From positions 1-64,000 of the forward strand of contig NZ_NQKI01000014.1 in assembly GCF_002269125.1 (NCBI RefSeq): 64,000 nucleotides of DNA, read 5' to 3'. A program made the translations under genes and the position numbers. The notes under the pieces were generated by a model. It did no database searches. It worked only from the letters and a program-made list of their open reading frames with translations, and was not told the DNA's origin. Shown here one piece after another: positions 48,201 through 57,585 of the stretch (its first letter is position 1; each line of letters starts with the position of its first letter). Source of the stretch: Pseudomonas lundensis (GTDB taxonomy: Bacteria > Pseudomonadota > Gammaproteobacteria > Pseudomonadales > Pseudomonadaceae).

Positions 48201-48913
48201 TCAGCGAGCGGTTGTAACTGACCCTTTAGCTGTGCGTTGAGATACCCACTACTGTCGACGGTCAGGTTGAGGGAGGAGCGCAAATTGCCGTCTACCTTGA
48301 GCGCCAGCGCCCAGGGCGCTTGATCAGGCGCTGGCAGGTTGATGTTGCCTTGCAGGGTCAACGGCCAGTCGCCGTTGGGCTGCAACAGCCCTGACAACTC
48401 GACGTTCACGTCCTCACGGTCCACGTGCACCGAGTCGATCTGCAACCCGCTGGAAGTCCACCGGGCCGCCATCTGCAGGCCCTTGAGCTGCTCGATACCG
48501 TTGAACAGCACATTGCCGACTTTGATAACGCCCACTTCAATGGCCACCGGCAGCTTCAACTCAGGCAGGCTGATCGGGCCGCTGTTGCTGTCTTCACTGG
48601 GGGGAAACTGCAGGCTGACACGGTCGGCCTGCAACTGATCGATGCACAAGATCATGCGTGTCAGGCAGGACGGCGACCAGGCAAAGATTGGCCGGTCTAC
48701 TTCAACCCGACTCGTGCCCTGCTCCCAGAGCACATGATCGGCGCTCCACTGCCCTCCCAATCGCCCGGCAAAGTTGTCGACTTGCAAACCTGGCACCATG
48801 CCCAACACCCAGCGACTGCCCGCTTGAGTCCCGAGCACCAGCCCCAGCGCCAACACCATCATCAACACAAGGCCAAGCAACACCAGACCCGCTATTTTCA
48901 CACCACGAATCAC
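45239..48913 (-). CDS. tamB: Translocation and assembly module subunit TamB
   Basis: A 1224-residue AsmA-like lipid-transport protein spanning the periplasm. An N-terminal membrane anchor (GLVLLGLVLMMVLALGLVL) precedes a long beta-taco region of repeated hydrophobic/polar strands and the C-terminal DUF490 domain (SEPAMSQEQALSYLILGRPL, ELDTEGSGDSTS, VYVEVASGFASSLDIFYKRDF). It works with TamA in outer-membrane protein or phospholipid delivery. The GTG start overlaps the tamA stop (GTGA), so translation is coupled. Confidence 0.92.
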   Translation of the reverse strand: MIRGVKIAGLVLLGLVLMMVLALGLVLGTQAGSRWVLGMVPGLQVDNFAGRLGGQWSADHVLWEQGTSRVEVDRPIFAWSPSCLTRMILCIDQLQADRVSLQFPPSEDSNSGPISLPELKLPVAIEVGVIKVGNVLFNGIEQLKGLQMAARWTSSGLQIDSVHVDREDVNVELSGLLQPNGDWPLTLQGNINLPAPDQAPWALALKVDGNLRSSLNLTVDSSGYLNAQLKGQLQPLAENLPAQVSITSDAFKASPALPDTLQVNQLVLTVNGDLKAGYAVDGSATLPAEKAPVSVLLKGRVDANGAHVSALDLTVNPEQRVKVSGQVDWQEGVKADAKIDWLAFPWHNLYPVIDKPDVDLRTFKGEVSYTDGNYLGHFKANLDGPAGAFSLASPFSGDLSKIYLPQLELVAGQGKAQGHVNVQFADGVAWDTALDLSALDPAYWVAELPGNLGGPLRSTGSFKHERLELNANLDLKGRLRGLPAVLQAKAQGAGEDWNLSALDIRLGDNRIQATARLQQQLKAQLDLNLPRLGQLWPDLRGQLKGRVDVDGTLKAPQGKLVLNGQQLAFADNHLQNLTLDAALDRNQRGRIDLKGSGIKSGDTQLGVLTANSSGDLKRQQLKLALQGPMLQLALALDGGLDKDNWRGRLLSGDVKAGGQDWALQNPARLERLADGRINMGAQCWISGPASLCSEEQRLMPDPKLRLHLKQFPLDSLAKWFPNDFQWQGQLTADVSLDLPASGPKGQVVVDASGGTLRIKDKGQWLDFPYQALRLTSNLTPSRVETRFDFNGGKLGQLMLNARINPLPKSKPVTGDFRLSGLDVSVLRPFVPMVETLAGQLNGTGTIAGGLLAPHINGTVALSGGQISGPQLPTNVENLQLTANIVGETAQLNGGWTSGQLGQGSISGNVAWGKTMAVNVLVKGSHLPVTVEPYAKLDVAPDLRISLNPDNTLLIAGKVNVPKGEITVRELPPSTVKVSDDTVIVGQQTSEADAPMVVDMDIDVIVGQELLTFSGFGLNADLVGQVHIGNNLDTRGELRLNNGRYRAYGQRLTIRRARLLFAGPIAQPYLDIEAIRQTDDVIAGIRLTGSAEQPTTQIFSEPAMSQEQALSYLILGRPLSGTGEDNNMLAEAALGLGLMGSSGITSGLANHLGIKDFELDTEGSGDSTSVVASGKINERLSVRYGVGVFEPASTIALRYKLSKRVYVEVASGFASSLDIFYKRDF

Positions 48914-50637
48914 AGTTCTGGCCCCATGGAAAAGTGCAAACGAACGCCGCCGTCATCCTCCAGCGCGTGGGCCAGGTCGAGGCGGATCGGACCGACCGGC
49001 GAGACCCAGCGGATCCCCACCCCGACCCCAGTTTTCAGGCTGGGAAAATCAAGATTGTTGAACGCGTTACCTTTGTCGACAAAGGTTGCCCAGCGCCACT
49101 TATCTGCGAACTGATATTGGTATTCGACGCTGCCGGCAACCATATAGCGACCACCGATTCGGTCACCTTCTGAGTTTTTCGGTGACAGGCTCTGGTAGTC
49201 ATACCCGCGCACGCTCTGGTCACCACCGGCGAAGAAACGCAGCGATGGCGGCACTGATTTGTAGCCGTTGGTGGCGCTGCCGCCGAACTGAACCCGGCCG
49301 AGGAAACGGTGTTTTTCCCACAGGGTTGTCAGGGCCTTGAATTGCGCGTTGCCGTGCAACAAGTTGGTGTCCGACATCAGCCCTTCCTTCGCCACCTGCG
49401 CATCCAGCGACACCCTGTATCCGTGGGTCGGGTCGATGCGGTTGTCGCTGCGCAACACGGCATAGCTGACGCCCGGCATCAACAGGGTGCTGAGCCCCGA
49501 GTCATCGCCCAACCGGTACTCTTCGTGCTGCCAGCGCAACGACACAATGCGTGTCCAACCGTTGTCCAGCTTGCTGTGCCACTCCGGGCCTACAGTCAGC
49601 AATTTACTTAACGTGTCGGTGTTAGCGATTTCTTCGTACTGATACCCGGCCGCAAAACGCAATTTGTCTGTCAGCGGTGGGTCGAGCGGAATGTCATACC
49701 AGGCGCCAACGTTTTGCTTGGGTTGTGAAATTTCGGACTCAAAACCGTAACTGTCCCCACGGGCATTGTCCCAATGACGCGTCCAGCTGGCCTTACCTCG
49801 CGGTCCGGTGTCGGTCGAGTAGCCCAGGCCCAAGGTCATGGTGCGTGGTTTACGGGTATGCAGGTCAACGTCAACCGGGATGACCTGCCCCACCGCCGTA
49901 CTGGGTGCGGCATCTACCCGCACCACTTCAAAATAGCCGCTCGATTGCAGGTTCTGGTTGAGTTGGTTGACCAGTTCTGAATCGTAGGGCGTGTCCGGCG
50001 TGAAAGGCACCATGCGCTGCAACAGCACTTCATCAAACGGGGTATCACCGGCAAAACTGACGCGGCCGAGCCGATAACGCGGCCCACTTTCGTAAACAAG
50101 GTTGATGTCCGCGTAGCCGCCCTTGGGGTCGACCAGCACCTCGTGGCGGGTAAATTTGCCGTCGAAAAAACCGTAGCGCAGCGCCCGGTTCTGAATCATT
50201 TGCTTGGCGCTTTCATAATTGCCCTGGTTAAGCACGGCCCCGGGTTTGAGGTCGTCGCTGGCAGGAATCTGAAAGGCCTTGAGCGAAGCGGCCGGGCCTT
50301 CGACGCGCACATTGACGTTGCGCAGATGCACCGGCTCGCCAGGATCAATGCTCAACACCAGACGCGGCGGATTGCCGGATTGGACTTCACTTTCAATGGT
50401 GGGGTTGTAGTACCCCAAGGCTTGCGATGCTTTAAGGGCCTGCTCTTGCGCGCCGCGCTTGAAGCGCAGCAAAGCCGCCTCGTCGCGATCGCCGAGGCTG
50501 CCTATGTAGCCTTCCACATTGGCCTTGAGGGCGTTATTGGCGGGCTTGACCCTGACCACCAGCTCGCTCTGCGCAAAGGCTGCAAAGCTGCTGAGCAGCA
50601 GGACCACACCGCTGGTAAATCTTCCTGGAAACGTCAT
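48910..50637 (-). CDS. tamA: Outer-membrane translocation module TamA (Omp85 family)
   Basis: A 575-residue Omp85 protein: signal peptide (FTSGVVLLLSSFAAFAQ), three POTRA domains (about 25-260) and a 16-strand barrel with the Omp85 signatures RFFAGGDQSVRGYDYQSL and GVGIRWVSPVGPIRLDLAHAL, ending in the terminal beta-signal. The ATG at 50637 starts the signal peptide; a GTG at 50661 is possible. Operon tamA-tamB. Confidence 0.92.
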   Translation of the reverse strand: MTFPGRFTSGVVLLLSSFAAFAQSELVVRVKPANNALKANVEGYIGSLGDRDEAALLRFKRGAQEQALKASQALGYYNPTIESEVQSGNPPRLVLSIDPGEPVHLRNVNVRVEGPAASLKAFQIPASDDLKPGAVLNQGNYESAKQMIQNRALRYGFFDGKFTRHEVLVDPKGGYADINLVYESGPRYRLGRVSFAGDTPFDEVLLQRMVPFTPDTPYDSELVNQLNQNLQSSGYFEVVRVDAAPSTAVGQVIPVDVDLHTRKPRTMTLGLGYSTDTGPRGKASWTRHWDNARGDSYGFESEISQPKQNVGAWYDIPLDPPLTDKLRFAAGYQYEEIANTDTLSKLLTVGPEWHSKLDNGWTRIVSLRWQHEEYRLGDDSGLSTLLMPGVSYAVLRSDNRIDPTHGYRVSLDAQVAKEGLMSDTNLLHGNAQFKALTTLWEKHRFLGRVQFGGSATNGYKSVPPSLRFFAGGDQSVRGYDYQSLSPKNSEGDRIGGRYMVAGSVEYQYQFADKWRWATFVDKGNAFNNLDFPSLKTGVGVGIRWVSPVGPIRLDLAHALEDDGGVRLHFSMGPEL

Positions 50638-50700
50638 AGGCGCGGATGCTAACACGGGCAAGGAGCGTCATAGAGCACACCTGAGGACTGAAGTTCGCCC

Positions 50701-51351
50701 TTAAGACGTTGCCGTATGTAACACCTGCGGATTGGCGTGAAAAAAAACGTGCTCGCGCACGGGCCCGATCGCAACTTCTCCAATTTCCACGTAACCCTGC
50801 TTTTTATAAAACGCCAGGTAACGCGGATTGCCCGTATCCAGCACCACCCCTTCGGAATGTTCGTCTTCAGCGCACCAGTTGTGCACCGCTTCGAGCAACT
50901 GTTCACCATAATGCTGGCCCTGAAATTCAGGGTGAATACCCAGCAGCGGCAACATGTGCACGGCATCGCCCGGTACACAGGCCAGCACGGCCTGATGGTA
51001 TTCCAAGTAACGCCGGGTACAACGCAAGCCGGTACTGAGCACCATGCGCAACTGCCATGCCCAGCTTTCAGTGATGTCCAGACGCCGCATCGGCGGCGCG
51101 ATCAGGGCCACCCCAACCAGCCGATCATTGACCAGCAGGCCCAGCCCGGGGCGGTCTTGCAAAAAATGCTGTTTGACCAATTCACGCACCGTCGCCCTGA
51201 CCCGCTGTTCGTAACCCGGACGGTCTGCATCGAACAAAAAGCGGAAAGTCGGTTCATGCCGATAAGCCTGATACAGCAACGACCGCGCCTCGCGCGAGTA
51301 ACCGCCATCGAGCAGCTGGATCTGGCCTGTAGCAATCGACGTTTGCGTCAT
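50701..51351 (-). CDS. GNAT-family N-acetyltransferase
   Basis: A 216-residue acetyltransferase with acetyl-CoA loop PLLGIHPEFQGQHYGEQLL and C-terminal VVLDTGNPRYLAFYKKQGYVEIG. Arrangement resembles GNAT enzymes of the puromycin-resistance-like group; substrate unknown. ATG with GGGAGA upstream; lies 64 bases before tamA in the same direction and may share a transcript. Confidence 0.82.
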   Translation of the reverse strand: MTQTSIATGQIQLLDGGYSREARSLLYQAYRHEPTFRFLFDADRPGYEQRVRATVRELVKQHFLQDRPGLGLLVNDRLVGVALIAPPMRRLDITESWAWQLRMVLSTGLRCTRRYLEYHQAVLACVPGDAVHMLPLLGIHPEFQGQHYGEQLLEAVHNWCAEDEHSEGVVLDTGNPRYLAFYKKQGYVEIGEVAIGPVREHVFFHANPQVLHTATS

Positions 51352-51535
51352 GACGTTTTATCTCCCTGGCGGCGCTTGGATGGCGGCGCTTCTAGTGAGT
51401 ACGAGCCCCCGACCGCCACAACAGTTCCATCGTGGCGCATGCGAACTACGTTAGCAGTGCATTTGCCCTGCTGCACGCTGGCCGCTGAGGCGTCAGTCCG
51501 CTAGCATCGCGGTTTTTGCTCAGGACTGCCCGCCC

Positions 51536-52348
51536 ATGAAAATTGTGTCATTCAACATCAACGGCCTGCGCGCTCGGCCTCATCAGCTGGCAGCGCTGAT
51601 CGAAAAGCATCAGCCGGACGTCATCGGCCTCCAAGAAACCAAAGTCAGCGACGAGCAATTCCCGTTTGCCGACATCGAGGCACTGGGCTATCACGTGCAT
51701 TTTCATGGTCAAAAAGGCCATTACGGCGTCGCCCTGCTGTCGCGTCAGGCGCCGTTGAGCATTCACAAAGGCTTTGCCTCGGATGAAGAAGATGCCCAGC
51801 GACGGTTCATCTGGGGCGAATTCGCCGATGAACATGGCCAGCCAGTCACCATCATGAATGGCTATTTCCCACAAGGTGAAAGCCGCGATCACCCGACCAA
51901 GTTCCCTGCAAAACAACGCTTTTACAGCGATTTGCAGCAGTTGCTAGAAAGCCGGTTCAGCAACGAGCAACCGCTGGTGGTGATGGGCGACATCAACATC
52001 TCACCGCAGGATTGCGACATCGGTATCGGCGAGGTCAACGCCAAGCGCTGGCTGAAAACTGGCAAGTGCAGTTTCCTGCCGGAAGAGCGCGAGTGGATGG
52101 AACGCCTCAAGGGCTGGGGCCTGGTGGACAGCTTCCGTTACCTGCACCCGGACGTTACCGACCGCTTCAGCTGGTTCGACTACCGCAGCCGTGGCTTCGA
52201 AGACGAGCCCAAACGCGGCCTGCGCATCGATGTGATTCTGGCCTCCCAAGGGCTGGTGCCGCGCATCAAGGATGCGGGCGTCGACTACGACCTGCGCGCC
52301 ATGGAAAAACCGTCTGACCACGCGCCGATCTGGCTGGAACTGAGCTGA
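51536..52348 (+). CDS. xthA: Exodeoxyribonuclease III
   Basis: A 270-residue AP endonuclease/3'-exonuclease of base-excision repair. Motifs: [27 protein letters not shown] (metal Glu), [23 protein letters not shown] (Asp/Asn), [24 protein letters not shown] and the catalytic [10 protein letters not shown]. Cytoplasmic. Divergent from the GNAT gene. Confidence 0.94.
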   Translation: MKIVSFNINGLRARPHQLAALIEKHQPDVIGLQETKVSDEQFPFADIEALGYHVHFHGQKGHYGVALLSRQAPLSIHKGFASDEEDAQRRFIWGEFADEHGQPVTIMNGYFPQGESRDHPTKFPAKQRFYSDLQQLLESRFSNEQPLVVMGDINISPQDCDIGIGEVNAKRWLKTGKCSFLPEEREWMERLKGWGLVDSFRYLHPDVTDRFSWFDYRSRGFEDEPKRGLRIDVILASQGLVPRIKDAGVDYDLRAMEKPSDHAPIWLELS

Positions 52349-52443
52349 ACCCTCCCACCCGCTGCGCAGTCGGGTGTCATCGCGCTGCAACGTAGTTGTC
52401 TTAAATTACCGGCACTTTCATGGCCCCAGGAAGGTGCCGGAAC

Positions 52444-53760
52444 ATGCTGCGTTTCACGTCATTAATCATGCTCTGGGGGGTGACCGCCCTGGCCTGCGCC
52501 GCGCCTGATGCCGACCTGCGGATTCAAGGTTCCAACACCATTGGCGCCAACCTCGGCCCGGCGCTGGTCGCCGCCATGCTGGCCGAACACGGTTTACGCG
52601 ATATTCATCGCGTGGCGGCGGCGCCCCCCAACGAACACACAATCATTGGCACTGACGCCCAAGGCCGTGAGGTGCGTGTGGACGTGGCGGCCCATGGCTC
52701 CGGGACCGGATTCGCCGCACTCAAGGCCGGTCAAGCCGATGTTGTGGCGTCCTCACGCCCGATCAAAGATCGCGAGCTGGTGGAACTGGAACGCCTGGGT
52801 GACCTGAAAAGCCAGGCGGCCGAACACGTGATTGCGATTGATGGCCTGGCAATCATCCTCCACCCGCACAATCCCCTCACTGCCTTGAGCACCGAACAAC
52901 TGGCGCAGGTGTTCAGCGGCCAGATCAAAACGTGGGAAGCGTTAGGCGGCAGCGGTGGGGGTATTCATCTGTATGCGCGTGACGATCAGTCCGGCACATG
53001 GGAAACCTTCAAGGAGTTGGTGCTCACTCGCGGCGCTCACGTGTTAAGCCCGACCGCCCAGCGTTTCGAGTCCAGCGAACAATTGTCCGATGCCGTCAGC
53101 CAGGACCCGCAAGCCATCGGGTTTATCGGTTTACCCTACGTGCGCGCGGCCAAAGCAGTGGCCATCGTGGACGGCGAATCACAACCGATGTTGCCGCTGG
53201 ACAGCCTGATCGCGAGCGAGGATTACCCGTTGTCACGTCGCTTGTTCTTTTACCTGCCGCCCGGCGCGAGCAATCCCTGGGCCAAAGCTCTGATTGCTTT
53301 CACCCAGAGTGCAAAAGGCCAGGCCGTGGTCGCGCATAACGGTTTTGTAGCTCAAAGCGTCGTGGCAGGCCACGTGGCTGCGGGACCGCACATGCCGGCC
53401 GATTACCGGAAACTGACGCAACAGGCTCAGCGGTTGTCCGTGAATTTTCGATTTGAAGAAGGCAGCGCCTCACTGGACAACAAGGCACGTCAGGATATGT
53501 TGCGTGTAGTGGACTATTTGCGTGCCCACGCCAAGCTCGACAAACAGGTGACGCTGGTGGGCTTTGGCGACGTGAAAGACGACCCCGAGCGTGCGCAGTT
53601 GCTGTCAAAGTTGCGGGCAATGGCCGTGCGCCGCGAGTTGCTGAAGAGCGGGGTCATCCTGCGCGAAATACGCGGTTACGGCGCGCAAATGCCGGTGGCA
53701 GCCAACACAGAAGATGAAGGCCGCCTGAAAAATCGCCGGGTGGAGGTGTGGGTGTACTGA
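52444..53760 (+). CDS. PstS-like substrate-binding protein fused to an OmpA peptidoglycan-binding domain
   Basis: A 438-residue exported protein. After a signal peptide (FTSLIMLWGVTALACA) comes a PBP-like domain (LRIQGSNTIGANLGPALV, ARDDQSGTWETFKELV, PQAIGFIGLPYVRAA) typical of phosphate-binding PstS family members. From about residue 330 follows an OmpA-like domain (NFRFEEGSASLDNKARQDMLRVVDYLR, GFGDVKDDPERAQLLSKLRA, GYGAQMPVA, NRRVEVWVY), which should anchor it to peptidoglycan. The ligand is unproven; no transporter genes adjoin it, so it may be a binding or signalling protein and not a transport component. Confidence 0.85.
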   Translation: MLRFTSLIMLWGVTALACAAPDADLRIQGSNTIGANLGPALVAAMLAEHGLRDIHRVAAAPPNEHTIIGTDAQGREVRVDVAAHGSGTGFAALKAGQADVVASSRPIKDRELVELERLGDLKSQAAEHVIAIDGLAIILHPHNPLTALSTEQLAQVFSGQIKTWEALGGSGGGIHLYARDDQSGTWETFKELVLTRGAHVLSPTAQRFESSEQLSDAVSQDPQAIGFIGLPYVRAAKAVAIVDGESQPMLPLDSLIASEDYPLSRRLFFYLPPGASNPWAKALIAFTQSAKGQAVVAHNGFVAQSVVAGHVAAGPHMPADYRKLTQQAQRLSVNFRFEEGSASLDNKARQDMLRVVDYLRAHAKLDKQVTLVGFGDVKDDPERAQLLSKLRAMAVRRELLKSGVILREIRGYGAQMPVAANTEDEGRLKNRRVEVWVY

Positions 53761-53820
53761 ATGTACGCCCCACCGCAGACGCGCAACGCCACTTCCCACA
53801 TAACAGGTAAAGAATCTGAC

Positions 53821-55035
53821 TCAACCTGATAGCTTGGCGTACTTGTCCAACTCAAACTTGCCCACAGCGGCGCGGTGCACTTCATCGGGTCCATCGGCCA
53901 GGCGCAGGGTGCGCTGCATCGCATACATGTAGGCCAGCGGAAAATCCCCTGAGACCCCGGCACCGCCATGCATCTGAATTGCCCGATCAATGACCCGCAG
54001 CGCCACATTCGGTGCGATCACTTTGATCTGCGCGATCTCGCTTTTCGCCACCTTGTTGCCCACGGTGTCCATCATGTACGCCGCTTTGAGGGTCAACAGG
54101 CGTGCCATGTCGATCTCCATCCGTGACTCGGCGATTTTGTCGATGTTGCCGCCCAAGCGTGCCAGCGGCTTGCCAAAAGCGGTGCGTTTCAGCGAGCGTT
54201 TGCACATCAATTCCAGTGCCCGCTCGGCCATGCCGATCGAGCGCATGCAGTGGTGAATCCGCCCCGGCCCCAGTCGGCCCTGGGCAATTTCAAAGCCCCG
54301 GCCTTCACCCAGCAATACGTTGTCATAAGGCACGCGCACGTTGTCGAACTGCACTTCAGCGTGCCCGTGGGGCGCATCGTCGTAACCGAAAACAGGCAAC
54401 GGGCGCACAATCTGTACACCGGGCGTGTCGACGGGTACGAGAATCATCGAATGCTGCTGATGGCGCGGGTTCTGCGGGTTGCTCAGGCCCATGAAAATCA
54501 TGATTTTGCAGCGCGGGTCACAGGCACCGGACGTCCACCATTTGCGGCCGTTGATGACCCATTCATCGCCATCACGTTCGGCGCGAGCCTGCATATTGGT
54601 CGCGTCCGACGACGCCACGTCCGGCTCGGTCATGGCAAACGCCGAACGGATTTCCCCGCGTAGTAACGGCTCGAGCCATTGTGCTTTCTGCGCCTCAGTG
54701 GCGTAACGCACCAACACTTCCATGTTGCCGGTGTCCGGCGCGGAGCAGTTGAACGGCTCAGGCCCGAGCATCGAGCGCCCCATGATTTCAGCCAGCGGTG
54801 CGTACTCAAGGTTGGTCAGCCCTGCGCCGCGTTCTGACTGGGGCAGAAACAAATTCCATAACCCTTCGGCTTTGGCCTTGAGCTTGAGGGTTTCCATGAT
54901 GGCTGTTGGCTGCCAGCGATCACCTTGCGCCACCTGTTGATCAAAGATCGCTTCCGCCGGGTACACATGAGCGTCCATAAAGGCCGTGACCCGCTCACGC
55001 AGCGCCTGAACGTTGGGGGAATAAGCGAAATCCAT
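53821..55035 (-). CDS. Acyl-CoA dehydrogenase (ACAD10/11-like)
   Basis: A 404-residue flavoenzyme with [18 protein letters not shown] (substrate/FAD region), [20 protein letters not shown], and the C-terminal [35 protein letters not shown]. This pattern with the R-H-C motif [20 protein letters not shown] is that of bacterial ACAD10/11 relatives rather than LiuA. It oxidises an acyl-CoA of unknown chain. Divergent from a LysR gene, its likely regulator. Confidence 0.9.
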   Translation of the reverse strand: MDFAYSPNVQALRERVTAFMDAHVYPAEAIFDQQVAQGDRWQPTAIMETLKLKAKAEGLWNLFLPQSERGAGLTNLEYAPLAEIMGRSMLGPEPFNCSAPDTGNMEVLVRYATEAQKAQWLEPLLRGEIRSAFAMTEPDVASSDATNMQARAERDGDEWVINGRKWWTSGACDPRCKIMIFMGLSNPQNPRHQQHSMILVPVDTPGVQIVRPLPVFGYDDAPHGHAEVQFDNVRVPYDNVLLGEGRGFEIAQGRLGPGRIHHCMRSIGMAERALELMCKRSLKRTAFGKPLARLGGNIDKIAESRMEIDMARLLTLKAAYMMDTVGNKVAKSEIAQIKVIAPNVALRVIDRAIQMHGGAGVSGDFPLAYMYAMQRTLRLADGPDEVHRAAVGKFELDKYAKLSG

Positions 55036-55189
55036 GGGTGGCTACCTTCTACCGGGAATGTGGGAACGTGTTACCCGATGCTAGTCCAGCCGCCTATTAT
55101 TTACCCTGTCTATTTGCAGCGTGTATTACCATTCATAAGCAATATATGATTCGCCGCCAACCTCCCTTCGATAACACGAGTTGCGTGCC

Positions 55190-56155
55190 ATGAACCTGAA
55201 CAAGGTCGACCTCAATCTGTTTGTCGTGTTCGATGCCATCTATACCGAAGCCAACCTGACACGCGCCGGGCAGATCATCGGCATCACTCAGCCAGCAGTG
55301 TCCAATGCGCTGGCCCGCCTGCGCGAAAGCTTCAACGACCCGCTGTTTGTACGTACCGCCCAAGGCATGGTGCCGACCCCGATGGCGCAAAACATCATCA
55401 GCCCGGTGCGCAGTGCACTGGCCTTGCTGCGCGTATCGGTACAAGAGAGCCGCACCTTCAACCCATTGCAGGCCAACAAAACCTTTCGCATCAGCATGAC
55501 CGACCTGACAGAAGCCGTGGTCTTGCCGCCGTTGTTTCAGCGTTTGCGCAAGCAGGCTCCATCGGTGGTGGTTGAAAGTTTTTTGTCCCATCGTCGTGAG
55601 ACCACCAGCGATCTTGCGGCAGGACGCCTGGATTTCGCCATTGATGCGCCGCTTAACACCGACCCGCAAGTGCGCCACGTCAAGCTGATGGAAGACCGCT
55701 ACGTGTGCGCAATGCGCCCTGCCCATCCGTTGGCAGGCCAGCCGTCTGTTTCACTCGATGAGTATTTGGGGCTGACGCACATTCACATATCGACGCGCCG
55801 TAACGGCCTTGGCCAGGTTGACCTGGCACTGGGCAAAATGGGCCTGCAACGCAAGATCACCCTGCGCTCGCAGCATTACCTGATGGCCTCCAACGTGTTG
55901 CAACACACCGACATGGTGATGACTGTGCCCGAACGCTTTGCACGCCGTCATGCGCTGCATTTTGTAGCGCTGCCGCTCAACGAACTGCCAAGCGTGGAAA
56001 CCCATTTGTATTGGCACGAAAGTACCGAGCAAGACCCGGCCAACCGCTGGATGCGTGAACTGTTGATCGAGCTGTGCGAACAACAAGTGGCGCAAGAAAC
56101 TAAAAACCGGGCTCAGCCCCTGCTTGACGTAAACGTCAACCTGCCAGTAGCTTAA
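55190..56155 (+). CDS. LysR-type transcriptional regulator (NodD/LeuO-like group)
   Basis: A 321-residue regulator: N-terminal helix-turn-helix VDLNLFVVFDAIYTEANLTRAG with ITQPAVSNALARLRESFNDPLFVR, then the effector-binding domain (TFRISMTDLTEAVVLPPLF). ATG at 55190; a TTG three codons before is less likely. It is divergent from the acyl-CoA dehydrogenase and upstream of liuR. Its last codons contain a LiuR-type palindrome. Confidence 0.87.
   Translation: MNLNKVDLNLFVVFDAIYTEANLTRAGQIIGITQPAVSNALARLRESFNDPLFVRTAQGMVPTPMAQNIISPVRSALALLRVSVQESRTFNPLQANKTFRISMTDLTEAVVLPPLFQRLRKQAPSVVVESFLSHRRETTSDLAAGRLDFAIDAPLNTDPQVRHVKLMEDRYVCAMRPAHPLAGQPSVSLDEYLGLTHIHISTRRNGLGQVDLALGKMGLQRKITLRSQHYLMASNVLQHTDMVMTVPERFARRHALHFVALPLNELPSVETHLYWHESTEQDPANRWMRELLIELCEQQVAQETKNRAQPLLDVNVNLPVA
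56124..56139. promoter_or_regulatory. LiuR-type operator upstream of liuR, inside the lysR 3' end
   Basis: TTGACGTAAACGTCAA, a 16-base near-perfect palindrome (central base pair mismatched), 43 bases before the liuR ATG and inside the last codons of the lysR gene. It matches the motif found twice at the liuA promoter and implies liuR autoregulation. Confidence 0.7.
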
Positions 56156-56181
56156 TCCCACCCACCTTTCAGAGCCCACCC

Positions 56182-56577
56182 ATGAGCAGCCCGACGTACA
56201 GTATTTCCGACCTTGCCCGCGAGCTGGACATCACTACCCGTGCGATCCGCTTTTATGAGGAGCAAGGGTTGCTTGCTCCTGAACGCCGAGGTCAGGAGCG
56301 GGTGTACTCCGCCCGCGACAAGGTCAGTCTGAAGCTGATTCTGCGCGGCAAGCGCATCGGCTTTTCATTGGCCGAGTGCCGCGAGTTGATTGAGCTGTAT
56401 GACCCCAGCAGCGGCAATCAGAAACAACTGACCAGCATGCTGGCCAAAATCACAGAACGCCGCCAGCAATTGGAGCAACAACTGCTGGACATTCAGCAGA
56501 TGCAACTGGAGCTGGACACCGCTGAAGAGCGCTGCACGCACGCACTGGAACAAACCATAAAAAGCCAGACAGCCTGA
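56182..56577 (+). CDS. liuR: MerR-family regulator LiuR
   Basis: A 131-residue regulator: MerR helix-turn-helix (YSISDLARELDITTRAIRFYEEQGLLAPERRGQERVYSA) and a C-terminal dimerisation coiled coil (TSMLAKITERRQQLEQQLLDIQQMQLEL). LiuR controls branched-chain amino acid catabolism in proteobacteria, responding to a pathway CoA ester. It is followed by mvaB 59 bases on, probably one operon, with operators here and at liuA. Confidence 0.9.
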   Translation: MSSPTYSISDLARELDITTRAIRFYEEQGLLAPERRGQERVYSARDKVSLKLILRGKRIGFSLAECRELIELYDPSSGNQKQLTSMLAKITERRQQLEQQLLDIQQMQLELDTAEERCTHALEQTIKSQTA

Positions 56578-56636
56578 CCCCTGCCGTCGCGGCAGGTACG
56601 CGACAGCAGCCACTTCCACTCACACCCGGTGACCCC

Positions 56637-57533
56637 ATGACATTACCCGCCCATGTGCGCCTGATTGAAGTCGGCCCCCGCGACGGCCTGCAAAACGAAG
56701 CCCGCCCTATCAGCGTGGCCGACAAGGTGCAGTTGGTTGACGCCCTGACCGATGCCGGCCTCGGTTACATCGAAGTGGGCAGTTTCGTTTCGCCCAAATG
56801 GGTGCCGCAAATGGCCGGCTCGGCCGAGGTCTTCGCCCACATCCAGCGCAAACCGGGCGTGGTGTACGGCGCGCTGACGCCCAATATGCGCGGCTTTGAA
56901 GACGCAGTGGCGGCCGGGGTCAAAGAAGTCGCGGTATTTGCCGCCGCGTCTGAAGCCTTCTCGCAACGCAACATCAACTGCTCGATCAGTGAAAGCCTGG
57001 CGCGTTTCGTGCCGCTGATCGACGCCGCACACCGTCACGGCATCACGGTGCGCGGCTATGTGTCCTGTGTGCTCGGTTGTCCCTACGAAGGGGACGTTGC
57101 GCCGCAACAGGTGGCGGCCGTGGCCAAGGAGCTCTATGCCATGGGCTGTTACGAGGTATCGCTTGGCGACACCATCGGCACCGGCACCCCCACCGCAACC
57201 CGCACGTTGATTGAAGCCGTGAGTGCCTCTGTGCCCCGCGAAAAACTGGCCGGCCATTTCCATGACACTTACGGCCAGGCGCTGGTCAATATTTACGCCA
57301 GCCTGCAGGAAGGCATTGCCGTGTTCGACAGCTCCATTGCGGGGCTGGGTGGCTGTCCTTACGCCAAGGGCGCCAGCGGCAATGTGGCCACCGAGGACGT
57401 GCTGTACATGCTCAACGGCATGGGCATCGAAACCGGTATCGACATGGACAAACTGTTGCTCGCCGGTGAACACATCAGCCGGGTTGTGGGCCGGGTAACC
57501 GGTTCACGCGTTGCCCGCGCCCGACAGGGCTAA
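56637..57533 (+). CDS. mvaB: Hydroxymethylglutaryl-CoA lyase (LiuE)
   Basis: A 298-residue TIM-barrel lyase splitting HMG-CoA into acetoacetate and acetyl-CoA, the last step of leucine breakdown. Motifs: IEVGPRDGLQNE with metal Asp, GHFHDTYGQAL with metal His pair, and the catalytic-Cys loop GLGGCPYAKGASGNVATED. It follows liuR and ends at a strong terminator. Confidence 0.95.
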   Translation: MTLPAHVRLIEVGPRDGLQNEARPISVADKVQLVDALTDAGLGYIEVGSFVSPKWVPQMAGSAEVFAHIQRKPGVVYGALTPNMRGFEDAVAAGVKEVAVFAAASEAFSQRNINCSISESLARFVPLIDAAHRHGITVRGYVSCVLGCPYEGDVAPQQVAAVAKELYAMGCYEVSLGDTIGTGTPTATRTLIEAVSASVPREKLAGHFHDTYGQALVNIYASLQEGIAVFDSSIAGLGGCPYAKGASGNVATEDVLYMLNGMGIETGIDMDKLLLAGEHISRVVGRVTGSRVARARQG

Positions 57534-57547
57534 AAAGTGTGCCACAG

Positions 57548-57578
57548 TGTTACCGGGCGGTAACCCACACGAGTAACA
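57548..57578 (+). promoter_or_regulatory. Candidate CbrB upstream activating sites
   Basis: Half-sites TGTTAC (57548), GGTAAC (57559) and GTAACA (57573) lie 83-113 bases upstream of the sigma-54 promoter. CbrB, the activator of CrcZ/CrcY RNAs, binds TGTTAC...GTAACA-type palindromes; assignment is from position and half-sites. Confidence 0.5.
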
Positions 57579-57585
57579 AGGAAAC

